Shown: positions 39,104-47,622 of the stretch, piece by piece
Layout of the letters: each line of letters starts with the position of its first letter
Position numbering within the stretch: position 1 is the stretch's first letter
IMG/VR virus record: IMGVR_UViG_3300037264_008253
Coordinates: 1 to 47,821 of that record
From: a virus
Strand: one strand, 5' to 3'
Length of the DNA: 47,821 nucleotides
The notes under the pieces: model-generated
What the model was told of the DNA's origin: nothing
The model's database searches: none
What the model saw: only the letters and a program-made list of their open reading frames with translations
Translations under genes and position numbers: made by a program

Positions 39104-40042
39104 TTATTTCGCCAGGGTTGACCGGGGCACCACCTTACCCGCCTTGCGGCACCGCACCGCCCGCTCGTAGAAGGGCTGTACCTGCTCGAACGAGTCCTGG
39201 GTCAGGGAAATCATCCCACCATAATCGATCCATGCTTTGAGTAGCACCGTCTCGAAGTTCCCGGGGTCGACGCTCAGGACGTTCCGCCGGTGACCACGCC
39301 ACAGCTCGACCGACTGCTCCCAGGGCCATATATGAACCCAGTGCGAGTTTTCCAGAAACACCGGCATCGTCGATTGACGCTCCCCGTTGACCAGGACGAT
39401 TCCCCCAGCGCGGTCGTTCACCCCTTCGCGAACCAGGGTCAGGTAGTTGCTGATGTTCAGCTTCCACGCCTCGGCCGTACCTGGCGCCAGATGTTCGATC
39501 GATCCGCCGTCGGGCGCATCCATCCAGTCCGCCGGGGCGAGCCAGTATTGGTCGATGAACATATGGGTGCACGCGCGGGACAGTCTGACCTGCGTATCGG
39601 CGATCTCTTGCTGGTGCCCGGCGTCGATCTTCGACCAATCGATCAGGGACGGATTCCCCAAGGCGGAGAAGAGAACCTTGCGCCCCAGCGTATCGACAAG
39701 TACGGCGTTCCATTCGGTGCGTACCTTGGCATCGATCCAATTGAGCCACGTATCGTCGCCGCCGACCCATTCCGGCCGTGGCAGGGTGAGAACGTTGTAA
39801 TAGCGGAAGCCGGGATTGCCGGCCTGGACCAGACCCGAGACCGCATCTTCGTAGGTCCCCGTATGACCGTAGACGAACACGTCGAGCGGCTCGAGTTCGG
39901 CGGGTGAACCACCATCGGCAATTACTTCGAGGTCCTCAACTTCCAGGTGGCGCATGAGGAGCCGATCGGGAGGGCGGGTGTACCACCAACCGCCACCGGC
40001 AAGTACGAGTGCCATTCCGATTGCAAGAAAAGTCCGCTTCAC
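39104..40042 (-). CDS. Signal-anchored glycoside-hydrolase-like protein
   Basis: The 312 residues start with a signal peptide or anchor (MKRTFLAIGMALVLAGGGWW). The remainder matches the C-terminal domain of the head-closure fusion at 19002-20363 over its full length, including MRHLEVEDLEVI, LDVFVYGHTG, SLIDWSKIDAG, TSHMFIDQYWL-like and RRNVLSVDPGNFET blocks. The FIDQYWL block resembles an acidic active-site strand of TIM-barrel glycoside hydrolases, but the nucleophile cannot be assigned. Its secreted form could act on the host envelope or on glycans during adsorption or release (inference). It lies between the zinc-ribbon genes and the MuF locus. Confidence 0.6.
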   Translation of the reverse strand: MKRTFLAIGMALVLAGGGWWYTRPPDRLLMRHLEVEDLEVIADGGSPAELEPLDVFVYGHTGTYEDAVSGLVQAGNPGFRYYNVLTLPRPEWVGGDDTWLNWIDAKVRTEWNAVLVDTLGRKVLFSALGNPSLIDWSKIDAGHQQEIADTQVRLSRACTHMFIDQYWLAPADWMDAPDGGSIEHLAPGTAEAWKLNISNYLTLVREGVNDRAGGIVLVNGERQSTMPVFLENSHWVHIWPWEQSVELWRGHRRNVLSVDPGNFETVLLKAWIDYGGMISLTQDSFEQVQPFYERAVRCRKAGKVVPRSTLAK

Positions 40043-40536
40043 GGCACGCCTCCAATCATGGCCTTGCGAGCTTGCTCCTTCGCCTCGTCATAGACCCGCA
40101 AGGGGCCGTCCTTCATCTGGATCCCGAACTTGCCGCGTTCCTTGTCGACGACAATCCGGCAGATGATCCCCCGCTGCTTCCAGTTCTCGACGATCTTCCC
40201 CAAGCCATCAAGCATGAGGCCGGTCGTTCGCTCGACGTACTTCTCCCGGGTCTCGTCCCCGCGTCGTGGCGGCTTGACGAGCATGACGTCGTCCACCGAC
40301 CACCCGGCCTGCGGGCCCGAGAAGACAGGCTCGAGCTTGAGAAGGTATCCACAGCCGCGACCCCGGCTATCCTCGCAGACGGCATAGCGGAAACCGATGG
40401 GAGCGGCCGCCCCACGCCCGCACTTGGGGCAGTGGTAGACGGACATCTTCGGCTTCGCCGCTTCGCGAACCGCTCGAGCGTCCCGCTCTTGCGGTGTGAG
40501 TGGACGGCCCGAGTAGCCGCCGAGTGGGTTAGACAC
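40039..40536 (-). CDS. Zinc-ribbon-containing hypothetical protein
   Basis: I start at GTG 40536, which overlaps the upstream stop by eight bases; the product has about 165 residues. It holds VYHCPKCGRG and CEDSRGRGCGYLL (zinc site), then a helical C-terminal half (VERTTGLMLDGLGKIVENWK). The family is not recognised. It precedes the signal-anchored glycoside-hydrolase-like gene with a 4-bp overlap. Confidence 0.55.
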   Translation of the reverse strand: MSNPLGGYSGRPLTPQERDARAVREAAKPKMSVYHCPKCGRGAAAPIGFRYAVCEDSRGRGCGYLLKLEPVFSGPQAGWSVDDVMLVKPPRRGDETREKYVERTTGLMLDGLGKIVENWKQRGIICRIVVDKERGKFGIQMKDGPLRVYDEAKEQARKAMIGGVP

Positions 40537-40831
40537 CTGCGAGCACCATCTCGGTTTCGAAGAACCGCTCCCGGGTATAGACATCAAGCTCACCTGTTTC
40601 CATGAGCCTGACTTCCTCGTCGACCTCGAGCTCCTGCCAGCGCTTCCATACTTGCTTTTCGACCATGTCTTGCATCACCTGAACCTCAGGCATTGCCCAG
40701 TGATGGTTGGGAAGCTCGTACCCTGGGGCGCAGTTGTAGCAGCGCCAATGCACGCGCCCCTTGCTAGTACGCATCGATGGATGGGCGATTCCATGACAGG
40801 TCGCACACCAAGCAATCGGCATGAGACTCAT
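40529..40831 (-). CDS. Small zinc-ribbon protein
   Basis: From the ATG of 40831 (ATGA with the upstream stop) the product has 100 residues. It begins MSLMPIAWCATCHGIAH, has HWRCYNCAPG, and ends in an acidic helical tail with EVQVMQDMVEKQVWKRW. This could be a single zinc site with two Cys pairs. The function is unknown. Confidence 0.6.
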   Translation of the reverse strand: MSLMPIAWCATCHGIAHPSMRTSKGRVHWRCYNCAPGYELPNHHWAMPEVQVMQDMVEKQVWKRWQELEVDEEVRLMETGELDVYTRERFFETEMVLAGV

Positions 40832-40995
40832 GCCGATTCGTCCTTCACATGCGTCAGCTCGCAATACACAATCACAACCGCAAACCCAACGCACAGAATA
40901 GGCCCGCCAACGCACCAGCCGAAAGCGATCAGTGCTACGGCCAGCGGTAACTTGAAAGCCAGGGGGCGCATGAAACGATGGTTCACACTGCTCAT
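40828..40995 (-). CDS. Small double-helix membrane protein
   Basis: The 55 residues begin MSSVNHRFMRPLAFKLPLAV and contain two adjacent hydrophobic helices (PLAVALIAFGWCVGGPI and LCVGFAVVIVYCEL) with a short polar tail. The ATG overlaps the methyltransferase stop, and its own stop overlaps the next gene. It could be a holin-like or superinfection-exclusion protein; both are guesses. Confidence 0.5.
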   Translation of the reverse strand: MSSVNHRFMRPLAFKLPLAVALIAFGWCVGGPILCVGFAVVIVYCELTHVKDESA

Positions 40996-41834
40996 GCGGT
41001 TGCTTCCTCCCTCGGGAGCCAGCAATGCGCCACATGCCGCGCCAGCTCGAAGGGGATCTTCGCGATCATGGCCGAGGCGGCCTTGCGCTTGGGCGACTTA
41101 GACCAATACGACCGAAGCTCTCCGGGTGCCGTCTCATTGAACCAGTCCCCGCCTTGCTTCACCCCATGATGCTCGGCCGGATTCGTCATGTGCGGTGTAT
41201 GCAGCGGCCGCCCGTCGGGGTTCTGTCCCTTGCCGCTCGTTGTGTTGTGCGCGACTCGGAACCAGGAACCGCCTTCGTTCTTGATCGCGGAATCGGTGAA
41301 GCATCTGCCTGGCCCATCAGCGTAGCCCGGCTCGCCGTGCTTGCTCCAATCAAGTCCGCCGACCTTCACGCCTCTGCGCCTTGTAACAATCGGCATGAGC
41401 GCGGGCACGTCGCCCCAGAGGTAGTAGCTCCCATAATGCCAACGCGCGCGCCCCACCCACTTCTGAGCGCCGCGAACGTTCTCGACCACCATCGGAACGT
41501 GTCGGCCGGCGGCCGCGCTCGCCTCACGCTGTATGCGGAAGCAGGCATCGAAGAGCGAATTGTCGGGTGGCGGCAATGCCTTCGCCCTCTTCCAAGGCAT
41601 GGCTCGGTAGCTGTACGCCTGGCAGGGCGGGCTCGCGACGATGAGGGTTGCGTCCTTGAACTGCGAACCATGGAGCGTGAGAACATCTTGGAGAACGAGC
41701 TGCGCTGGGTAGCGGTGGTCGCCGTAGACATGCTGCTCAATGTCGAAGCCAATCACGTCGTAATCCTCGGCGAGCAGGCCATCGGTCCAACCACCCAGGC
41801 CGCAATAGAGGTCGACCGCCAGCGGTCCGCTCAC
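40992..41834 (-). CDS. C5 cytosine DNA methyltransferase
   Basis: The 280-residue protein has motif I (AVDLYCGLGGWTDGLL), the catalytic PCQ loop (VASPPCQAYSYRAMPW) and the VVENVRG motif VI, in the right order and spacing. A shortened C-terminal part follows without a recognisable full target-recognition domain. Compared with standard Dcm-type enzymes it is short, as is common in phages. It probably protects or marks phage DNA against host restriction. It overlaps the portal gene by 4 bp, so it is expressed late with structural genes, which is unusual for a protective methylase. Confidence 0.85.
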   Translation of the reverse strand: MSGPLAVDLYCGLGGWTDGLLAEDYDVIGFDIEQHVYGDHRYPAQLVLQDVLTLHGSQFKDATLIVASPPCQAYSYRAMPWKRAKALPPPDNSLFDACFRIQREASAAAGRHVPMVVENVRGAQKWVGRARWHYGSYYLWGDVPALMPIVTRRRGVKVGGLDWSKHGEPGYADGPGRCFTDSAIKNEGGSWFRVAHNTTSGKGQNPDGRPLHTPHMTNPAEHHGVKQGGDWFNETAPGELRSYWSKSPKRKAASAMIAKIPFELARHVAHCWLPREEATA

Positions 41835-43756
41835 ACCTTACCCTTGAGTACAGTCTCCGGATGCTTGCCGGCATTCGCTCCGACTGTCGAAAGCCGGCCC
41901 GCGGTCTCAAGGAGTACCTGACGCCGCGCCGCCATCCGGTCCCTGAAACGGCGGGTCAACTCGCGCCTGATCGAGGCGTATCGGGGATCAACGGCAAGCT
42001 GCATCGATGGGGGAAGCCGAGGCACCCGGGTCTGCCCTTCGTTGGGGACGCCTGTTCTCGTGCCGTTCCCTTGTGTGAGAGCCACACCATCTTGGGCCCC
42101 AGCCTCCTCCATCACGACCGTCTCTTCGGACTCCTCTTCGCCCTGGCCTAGTGTTCCACCCAGAACACCTGCAATCTGCATCTCGACCTCCCACTTGGGA
42201 ATGTCGGCCAAATCCGTTTCCCTCTCGGGGAAGTCCTGATCCTTCCGGATCGTCGAGAGCCACGCCCGCTCCTCGTTCTCACTCAGTGAGCCCGAGGCCG
42301 ACGCTGCGGCAAAGAGCGACATCTCCCGTTGCTCATCCATGACGTCGATCTCGCGGAACTTGTGCCGGACAAGGGTCATCTGCCAACGGTCGAGGATGGC
42401 GTTATAGAAGGCTTCGACAAGCTCCTGCCGAGGATCGATCTGGGCTCGCTTGTAGGTCTCCTCCTCGCTCTCGCCTGAGCCCCCACCCAGGTTCGCTGTC
42501 TCGACGATCCCGAGACGGCGGGGAAGAACGCGATACACTCCGACCACAATGTCACGGTTGGAAGTCCGGAACCCCAAGAGGAAGTCCTTGTCCTCGATAC
42601 CCGTGTCGAGCTTCTCCCACTTGGTCTCGATCTCACCGGTGGGGAGCCGGAGAATCAGGGTTCGGTGATCGTCCCCCTGGATGATGTAGTGCATGTGCTC
42701 AACAATTGCCTGCTCGTATTCGTCGATGATGGTGTTCGAGCCGTCCTCATCGAATGTCGAACGATCCGCTCGGATCTCGACCAACCAGTCAGGCATCCCG
42801 CGGTTGAAGAAGTAGCGAACGTTTCGCGTATCCGAGAAGATGTTACCCAAGACCGATGCCAAGGCCGCAATGATGGGAGGGACCCCATACCAAAGCTCGG
42901 CTGTGTGGTAGTGGCGGAATTCGTAGAGCTCGTGCTTCACTGAGCCTGGCTCAACACCCGCGACACGTGCCTCTCCACCGGAATAGACAGAGGTCTGGTC
43001 CTGAGAGTTCGAGCCGAAGCGGCGAAAGAAAGCCACCTCCCGCCCGATCTCATCGATCTGGACGAAGGTCCCATCCCAGCGCTTCCGCACGAGCCGGCTC
43101 GGGATGTGGAAGCCCGCAACCGGCGCCCCAGTTTGCGCGTCGGGAACGATCTCGATCCAGCCCTCGCCTGTTGATTCCCGGTCCATCATGACGACCTTGC
43201 AGAAAGACGCCAATGGCATCGGGGTTCCCTGGAAGTCCCGGCCGAATCCCTCGAGGCGCTTCTTCGCTTCCGTCCGCTGCCGGATCGACTCCGCATCCCC
43301 GCTCGCCGTCCGCTCGACGTCCCCATATTCAGGGACGAGAGCCATCTCCCTCTCGGGATTCTCAGCATCGATGAGATCCCAGCCCATGCCGGCAACGTCA
43401 GTCGCGAGCTGATCGACGGTGCGATAGAAGTCGGGCGAGTCGTAGAGGAGGTTACCCAGGTACTCGAGGTCGTAGGGGGGCTCAATGATCCCCTTGGCGT
43501 CGCGACGGAAGTCCTCCTCTGGAAGCCGCGAAGCGCGGTCTTGCTTGGTCTGAAGGTCAGAGGATTGGAGGCTTCGCCGGAATTGGTACTGAATGGCGGA
43601 GCCGTGGCGCGCCTGCATGGGCCCCTCGCGACGGATGGCTATCGAGCGGGCCCACTTCCTCTCGCCGCTCTTACCACCACCGCGACCTGGCTCCGGATGT
43701 CCCAGCGGAACAATATCCGACACTTCCACCCACTCCCTTCCCTTCAACCCTTCCAC
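41831..43756 (-). CDS. Portal protein
   Basis: This 641-residue protein lies downstream of the terminase. It contains typical portal blocks, including PPYDLEYLGNLLYDSPDFYR, GTPMPLASFCKVVMMDRESTGEG, HIPSRLVRKRWDG, GVPPIIAALASVLGNIFSDT (the conserved stem/wing region) and FRTSNRDIVVGVYRVLPRRLG. This is the PBSX/HK97-type family. A GTG start at 43756 with GGAGAG upstream is the better choice; an ATG at 43618 is an alternative. The portal forms a dodecameric DNA entry pore. Confidence 0.85.
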   Translation of the reverse strand: MEGLKGREWVEVSDIVPLGHPEPGRGGGKSGERKWARSIAIRREGPMQARHGSAIQYQFRRSLQSSDLQTKQDRASRLPEEDFRRDAKGIIEPPYDLEYLGNLLYDSPDFYRTVDQLATDVAGMGWDLIDAENPEREMALVPEYGDVERTASGDAESIRQRTEAKKRLEGFGRDFQGTPMPLASFCKVVMMDRESTGEGWIEIVPDAQTGAPVAGFHIPSRLVRKRWDGTFVQIDEIGREVAFFRRFGSNSQDQTSVYSGGEARVAGVEPGSVKHELYEFRHYHTAELWYGVPPIIAALASVLGNIFSDTRNVRYFFNRGMPDWLVEIRADRSTFDEDGSNTIIDEYEQAIVEHMHYIIQGDDHRTLILRLPTGEIETKWEKLDTGIEDKDFLLGFRTSNRDIVVGVYRVLPRRLGIVETANLGGGSGESEEETYKRAQIDPRQELVEAFYNAILDRWQMTLVRHKFREIDVMDEQREMSLFAAASASGSLSENEERAWLSTIRKDQDFPERETDLADIPKWEVEMQIAGVLGGTLGQGEEESEETVVMEEAGAQDGVALTQGNGTRTGVPNEGQTRVPRLPPSMQLAVDPRYASIRRELTRRFRDRMAARRQVLLETAGRLSTVGANAGKHPETVLKGKV

Positions 43757-43759
43757 CGA

Positions 43760-44071
43760 TCACTCTCCCGAGTCTTCGCCCTCGAGATCCTTCACCCGGT
43801 TGACAGGCCCACCCTTTGACTGAGGCTCAGGCCCATTCTGCTTCGCTGGATTGACCGCCTTGATTGTCGGCTGCGGCACGACCCTAGGCTGCAACGTGCC
43901 AACGATCTCGGGCCGGATTCCCTCGGTGAGGACCTTCTTCGTAAGGGTCACCTTGCAATCGAAACCGAGGGCTGCCATCGACATCGTGAAATTCTTGCAA
44001 TAGTTATCGATCGTTCGGGCGAGATCGCTGACGGGGATCTTCTGCCCCTGGTCGGTCTGTAGGAGATTCAC
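43760..44071 (-). CDS. Small hypothetical head-region protein
   Basis: This 103-residue protein starts MNLLQTDQGQKIPVSDLAR. It has KKVLTEGIRPEIVGTLQPRV and a basic/acidic disordered tail (KGGPVNRVKDLEGEDSGE). It lies directly upstream of the portal gene. No family is recognised. Confidence 0.55.
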   Translation of the reverse strand: MNLLQTDQGQKIPVSDLARTIDNYCKNFTMSMAALGFDCKVTLTKKVLTEGIRPEIVGTLQPRVVPQPTIKAVNPAKQNGPEPQSKGGPVNRVKDLEGEDSGE

Positions 44072-44541
44072 GCGAAATCCTCCATTGCAGGACGTGTATT
44101 ACGCGGTAGACGCGGGGCACCCAGGTTCGCAGGATCAAGCGGCTCGACCACACGGTCCGAGAATCGGGGCTCGCCCTCGGGAGCGGGCTTGCCGTCGTTC
44201 CGCTCAAGACGCCGGCGCCTCTGTGAAGGGGGTATCACGGGAACAGCTCCCGCGGGAACCGGGGCGGGCTCGGCCTCCTCGTGCAAGAACGCTCGAGTTT
44301 CACGTACCCGCGCCATCTCAGCCTCGATACCACCGACCTCCTGGTAGAGGTTCTTGGAATACTCGAGGAGCTTGGTCCCGAGCCGGTACATGGTGTCGGC
44401 GAGATCCCTACTGTCGCCCGTGTCCTGAGCGAGGACGATGACGTAGGGGTTACGGACGAAGATTGGGCGGAGACCTAGACCATTGAAGGTCTCCCTCCAC
44501 CGACCGAACTGCTCCTCAGGGGTGAGAGGCTGGATCGCCAA
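44068..44541 (-). CDS. Hypothetical protein with coiled coil
   Basis: The protein has 157 residues and starts at a TTG with AAGGAGG six bases upstream, a start decided by that strong ribosome site. It contains EEQFGRWRETFNGLG, LADTMYRLGTKLLEYSKNLYQ-type helix, and a Pro/Arg-rich C-terminal tail ending PAMEDFA. Its function is unknown. It is the first gene after the structured RNA/terminator. Confidence 0.55.
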   Translation of the reverse strand: MAIQPLTPEEQFGRWRETFNGLGLRPIFVRNPYVIVLAQDTGDSRDLADTMYRLGTKLLEYSKNLYQEVGGIEAEMARVRETRAFLHEEAEPAPVPAGAVPVIPPSQRRRRLERNDGKPAPEGEPRFSDRVVEPLDPANLGAPRLPRNTRPAMEDFA

Positions 44542-44610
44542 TCGGCACCTCCTTGTTGGGATGGACGAGGAAAGCGGGGAGGTTACGCCCCGGCTTCCCC
44601 TGGGGCAAGT

Positions 44611-44743
44611 AAAGAAAACAGGGCCAACCCCGAGCCCGGATCACCGCACCCCATCGACGGTGGGCTTGCTGAAGGCCCGAAGCACTCCCCGGGCTTGCGC
44701 TCGGCCGGCCTCTCCCGACCGACCTTTCAAAGGGTTGGCCCTG
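44611..44743 (-). ncRNA. Structured RNA with terminator, between terminase and portal genes
   Basis: A 12-bp perfect inverted repeat (GGGTTGGCCCTG paired with CAGGGCCAACCC, arms 44732-44743 and 44619-44630) encloses about 100 bases with further GC-rich hairpins (AGCCCGG/CCGGGCT-type pairings). On the minus strand the second arm is directly followed by TTTTCTTT (44618-44611), a good rho-independent tail. It lies within the 244-base gap between the terminase stop and the next gene, which has no other coding potential that I can see. It may be a terminator with a long folded insert, or a small RNA. A packaging-RNA role near the terminase is only a speculation. Confidence 0.5.
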
Positions 44744-44785
44744 AAACCTATTCGGCTCCGGCCTCAGGCTCACTCGCCCCTCCTC

Positions 44786-46375
44786 TCATTCAAGGTCCCT
44801 CACTGAAAGCGATTTGGCAGCCCCACGCACTGGCTTCCCCTTGCCGAGCATCTTGGCATTGGCGAGATAGACCGATACCAGCCGATCCCCCGGATGCCCC
44901 TGCGGATCGTAACGGCGCATGTCGGCAAAGAGCTCGGCAATCTCGGGCTGCCCCTTGGGAAAGCGCCACTTCATAGCCTCGATCTCTGGGCCCATGCCAC
45001 GGATCCCCCACTTGACGTCCTCTCGGTGGACCTGCTTGGTCGTATAGAGCCCATGGGTCGAGACCGCGATCTTCGTTGCGAGCCGTCTTGCCCGCTCGGC
45101 CTCAAGCCCCAGCGATTGCGCCACAGCAAGAACAATGGCCTCGTTCGAAAGGAGCGAGACGAGGTGTATTTGCTGAGCATTCGATTCGACCACGAGCTCC
45201 CTGAGGATGTGCTCGAACATCGCCCAAACTTGGACGACGTTCTCGAAAAGGAGGTTCCCGACCCAGAGTCCCGAGCGGATGTGGAGCGGGCGTTTGAAGC
45301 CGTCGACACCATAGCCGAGAACCGTGAGTGCCGCTCTCGAGGAGCCCGGCTGGAGTGAGCCGCCAATGTCGAGCCCACCGGTGACCCAGCGCATGGCCTC
45401 GTTGGGCACACCTCCATCCCACCAACCGATAGGGTCATCGCAAAGCTCCTGCGAGCGGAGGGCATTGGCGAGTGGCAAGTATCCTGTCGCCTCGCCGAAG
45501 GCGATGTTGAGGAACTGGCGCGCGAACTCAAGCTCGCCGAGCTCCTTTCGCCTCTGTGCAAGTCGAGCGTCGGACCAGCGGCTCGGCCAGCGGCAAATCC
45601 CTTCATTCGCTCGATAGGTGATCTTGACGTAGCCCGGGAGCCTTGCCGCTTCGTGCCGGTAATCGTCCTCGTACCAAGCGGTGCCGATATCCCAGATCGA
45701 CCCGCCCTCAACGATTCGCGAGAGAGGACCCGAGGGCGAGCGATACCATTCCCATGTCCTCTCCCGCGATGCTTGGGTGTGCGTGTTCTCGAAGTCGAGG
45801 ACGTCATCAAGAATGATGATGTCGAAACGGGCACCGCCAAGTGGACCATGAACACCGAAGGCTTGGACCGATGGTTCCTTGTGAGTGAAGGCAGCACTGT
45901 CCGAACGCTGAACGATGAACTTCTCGTCTGACCAGGCTTGTGTATACCCGGGTCGAGTCTCGGGAACGAGACTCGGGAAGACCTCGCGGACCTTGGGGTT
46001 GACTTCGATGTTGGTTCGAATCTGGGAGACCCACTTCTTCGCCTTGGTCTCAGTGTCCGAGATGATGGCGATACGAAGGTCGGGGTTCTCGCCGAGATTC
46101 CATAGCGGTCGGCAAACAGTAAATTGAGAGCTCTTGCCAAATTCGATCGGGGCTTCGACAACGAGCCGATCGTGGGCTTTACAGGCATCCTGCCACTCCA
46201 CATGGAAGGGCTGGGTCTCGAAGCCGAGCGCGTATTCACCGAGCCAGCACGGATGCTTCTTCGATAGCTCCACCATCAGGAGCCGCTTGAGAATTTTCGC
46301 TTGGGCTTCTGTTAGTGAAGAGAGATTCGAGAGCTCGCAAAGCGGCGACGAGCTCAAGCTGAATGGCACTGTCAT
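44786..46375 (-). CDS. Terminase large subunit
   Basis: The 529-residue protein has an N-terminal ATPase with a deviant Walker A (VVEAPIEFGKSSQF), Walker B (FDIIILDDVLDF) and a C-terminal nuclease with the first catalytic Asp in VTGGLDIGGSLQPG. The ATG at 46375 has GAAGGTG five bases upstream and overlaps the small terminase gene by 140 bp in another frame. The motor pumps DNA into the head and cuts at the end of packaging. Its C-terminal nuclease looks complete. Confidence 0.85.
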   Translation of the reverse strand: MTVPFSLSSSPLCELSNLSSLTEAQAKILKRLLMVELSKKHPCWLGEYALGFETQPFHVEWQDACKAHDRLVVEAPIEFGKSSQFTVCRPLWNLGENPDLRIAIISDTETKAKKWVSQIRTNIEVNPKVREVFPSLVPETRPGYTQAWSDEKFIVQRSDSAAFTHKEPSVQAFGVHGPLGGARFDIIILDDVLDFENTHTQASRERTWEWYRSPSGPLSRIVEGGSIWDIGTAWYEDDYRHEAARLPGYVKITYRANEGICRWPSRWSDARLAQRRKELGELEFARQFLNIAFGEATGYLPLANALRSQELCDDPIGWWDGGVPNEAMRWVTGGLDIGGSLQPGSSRAALTVLGYGVDGFKRPLHIRSGLWVGNLLFENVVQVWAMFEHILRELVVESNAQQIHLVSLLSNEAIVLAVAQSLGLEAERARRLATKIAVSTHGLYTTKQVHREDVKWGIRGMGPEIEAMKWRFPKGQPEIAELFADMRRYDPQGHPGDRLVSVYLANAKMLGKGKPVRGAAKSLSVRDLE

Positions 46376-46802
46376 TCGGCACCTTCGCGAGAATCAGGTT
46401 CACCCCCTGGAACGTGGGACCAGGGGGTGAGGGTGGCGGGACGAATGGCCCCTCTTCGAGATCCCCCCTCAGGCGTCCGATGAACTCGTCGTGCCGGCGT
46501 ACTTCCCGAATGGCGCCGATGGCGGTGGCGAGCTTGCGGGATTTCTCCGCCTTCCGTCCGATCCGCTCGAGGTCGAGCGTGCGGTCACGGGCTGAGGCGA
46601 TGAGGTCAGCGGAGCGCAGGTTCTCCTCCCGCTTCATCGCCTCCGCTAGGCGTGGAATGAGATGGCCGTCCCTGTGTCGCATGACGGAAGGATCGGAAAG
46701 ATGAAAACGCCTCGCTATATTACGAATCGGCACCAGTGCCACGATCTGGCGATCGATCTCCTTCATCCGCGGGTGACGGCATGTCTTGCAGGTCATGCTC
46801 AT
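46236..46802 (-). CDS. Terminase small subunit-like DNA-binding protein
   Basis: Starting from ATG 46802 (or 46796) the product has about 188 residues. It opens with CKTCRHPRMKEIDRQIVA, then PIRNIARRFHLSDPSVMRHR, a helix-turn-helix typical of small terminases that bind the packaging site. This is followed by helices (ARDRTLDLERIGRKAEKSR) and a Pro-rich linker (PPPSPPGP). Its C-terminal ~45 codons overlap the large terminase gene. An annotation as a general HTH/zinc protein is possible. Confidence 0.6.
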   Translation of the reverse strand: MSMTCKTCRHPRMKEIDRQIVALVPIRNIARRFHLSDPSVMRHRDGHLIPRLAEAMKREENLRSADLIASARDRTLDLERIGRKAEKSRKLATAIGAIREVRRHDEFIGRLRGDLEEGPFVPPPSPPGPTFQGVNLILAKVPNDSAIQLELVAALRALESLFTNRSPSENSQAAPDGGAIEEASVLAR

Positions 46803-46889
46803 CAGAACACGCAGCGGACGACTACGCCGATTGCCGCACAACGCTTGGCAGCGATACGGTGAAAGCGATCTCGCTTGGATTCCTTCATG

Positions 46890-47216
46890 TCAGTTCGTCA
46901 TCGGGTTCTTGGTGGCCTTCGACTGGATGGCGGCTTCCATCGCGCGCTGCGCGGTCTTCTCAGCGGCGAACAGCTTATTGAGCTCGAGAAGAGCTTTGTC
47001 GCGCCGCCGCTGGCGAAGCATGACGTCCAGGTTTTTGAGAAAGAGGGCCATGATGAGGACCGTCGCGGCTTTCACCATGAGAGGGAGCCCCTTGGCAAAC
47101 TCGTCCCGCATGATGAAGTAGGCACCGATGAGGTAGAAGCTGACAGTTGCCCCGAAACACATGGCCTTGAGAACACCCGGGATGGCAACCAGGAATCGGC
47201 TGGGGTTGATCTTCAT
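46890..47216 (-). CDS. Membrane protein with coiled coil
   Basis: From ATG 47216 (ATGA with the upstream stop) the protein has 108 residues. Two hydrophobic helices (PGVLKAMCFGATVSFYLIGA and LPLMVKAATVLIMALFL) are followed by a charged helix (LRQRRRDKALLELNKLFAAE). Topology suggests a small inner-membrane protein; phage holin and superinfection-exclusion proteins can look like this. The function is not known. Confidence 0.5.
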   Translation of the reverse strand: MKINPSRFLVAIPGVLKAMCFGATVSFYLIGAYFIMRDEFAKGLPLMVKAATVLIMALFLKNLDVMLRQRRRDKALLELNKLFAAEKTAQRAMEAAIQSKATKNPMTN

Positions 47217-47464
47217 GCGGACTCGGCACCTATCGGCTTCTCGGCCTCGGCTGGGAGTTCGTCTTCCTTCCAGAGATAGGCGCCGACCCAATCGGCGAGG
47301 GTGCAGAGATCACGACGAGCGATGAAGAGACCGACGCCTGAACCTCCACGGTAATGCCAGAGTGTCATCATGTCGTCGCCCACGTCCTTGACCTCGAGCC
47401 ACTCCTCAAGTCCTTCCTTGGACTCAGGATTGATCTGGATCTTGGGCTCGTCGGGCTTGGTCAT
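47213..47464 (-). CDS. Small hypothetical protein
   Basis: This 83-residue acidic protein contains EEWLEVKDVGDDMMTLWHYR and LFIARRDLCTLADWVGAYL. Its ATG overlaps the upstream TGA (TGATG). No family is recognised. Confidence 0.55.
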   Translation of the reverse strand: MTKPDEPKIQINPESKEGLEEWLEVKDVGDDMMTLWHYRGGSGVGLFIARRDLCTLADWVGAYLWKEDELPAEAEKPIGAESA

Positions 47465-47622
47465 CAGCCTACGTCCAAGCAGGACGGCCCGCGCCGACTT
47501 CCCGCTTTTTTGGCTTCCACAGCACTCATGTCATTCATTCCCAATGACTTAATGGCCCGCGCCATTTTCGCCGGTAGAGGCTCGCCAAAGCCGGAGCGGA
47601 CCTCGTAGGGACCTCCCAACAA
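47464..47622 (-). CDS. Small unrecognised ORF
   Basis: An open frame ends in a TGA that overlaps the ATG of the next gene. It could start at TTG 47622 (GGAAGG upstream) or ATG 47565. It encodes LLGGPYEVRSGFGEPLPAK and MARAIKSLGMNDMSAVEAKK. The tidy stop/start overlap supports translation, but no family is visible, and the HNH-like ORF overlaps it in another frame. Confidence 0.35.
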   Translation of the reverse strand: MLGGPYEVRSGFGEPLPAKMARAIKSLGMNDMSAVEAKKAGSRRGPSCLDVG

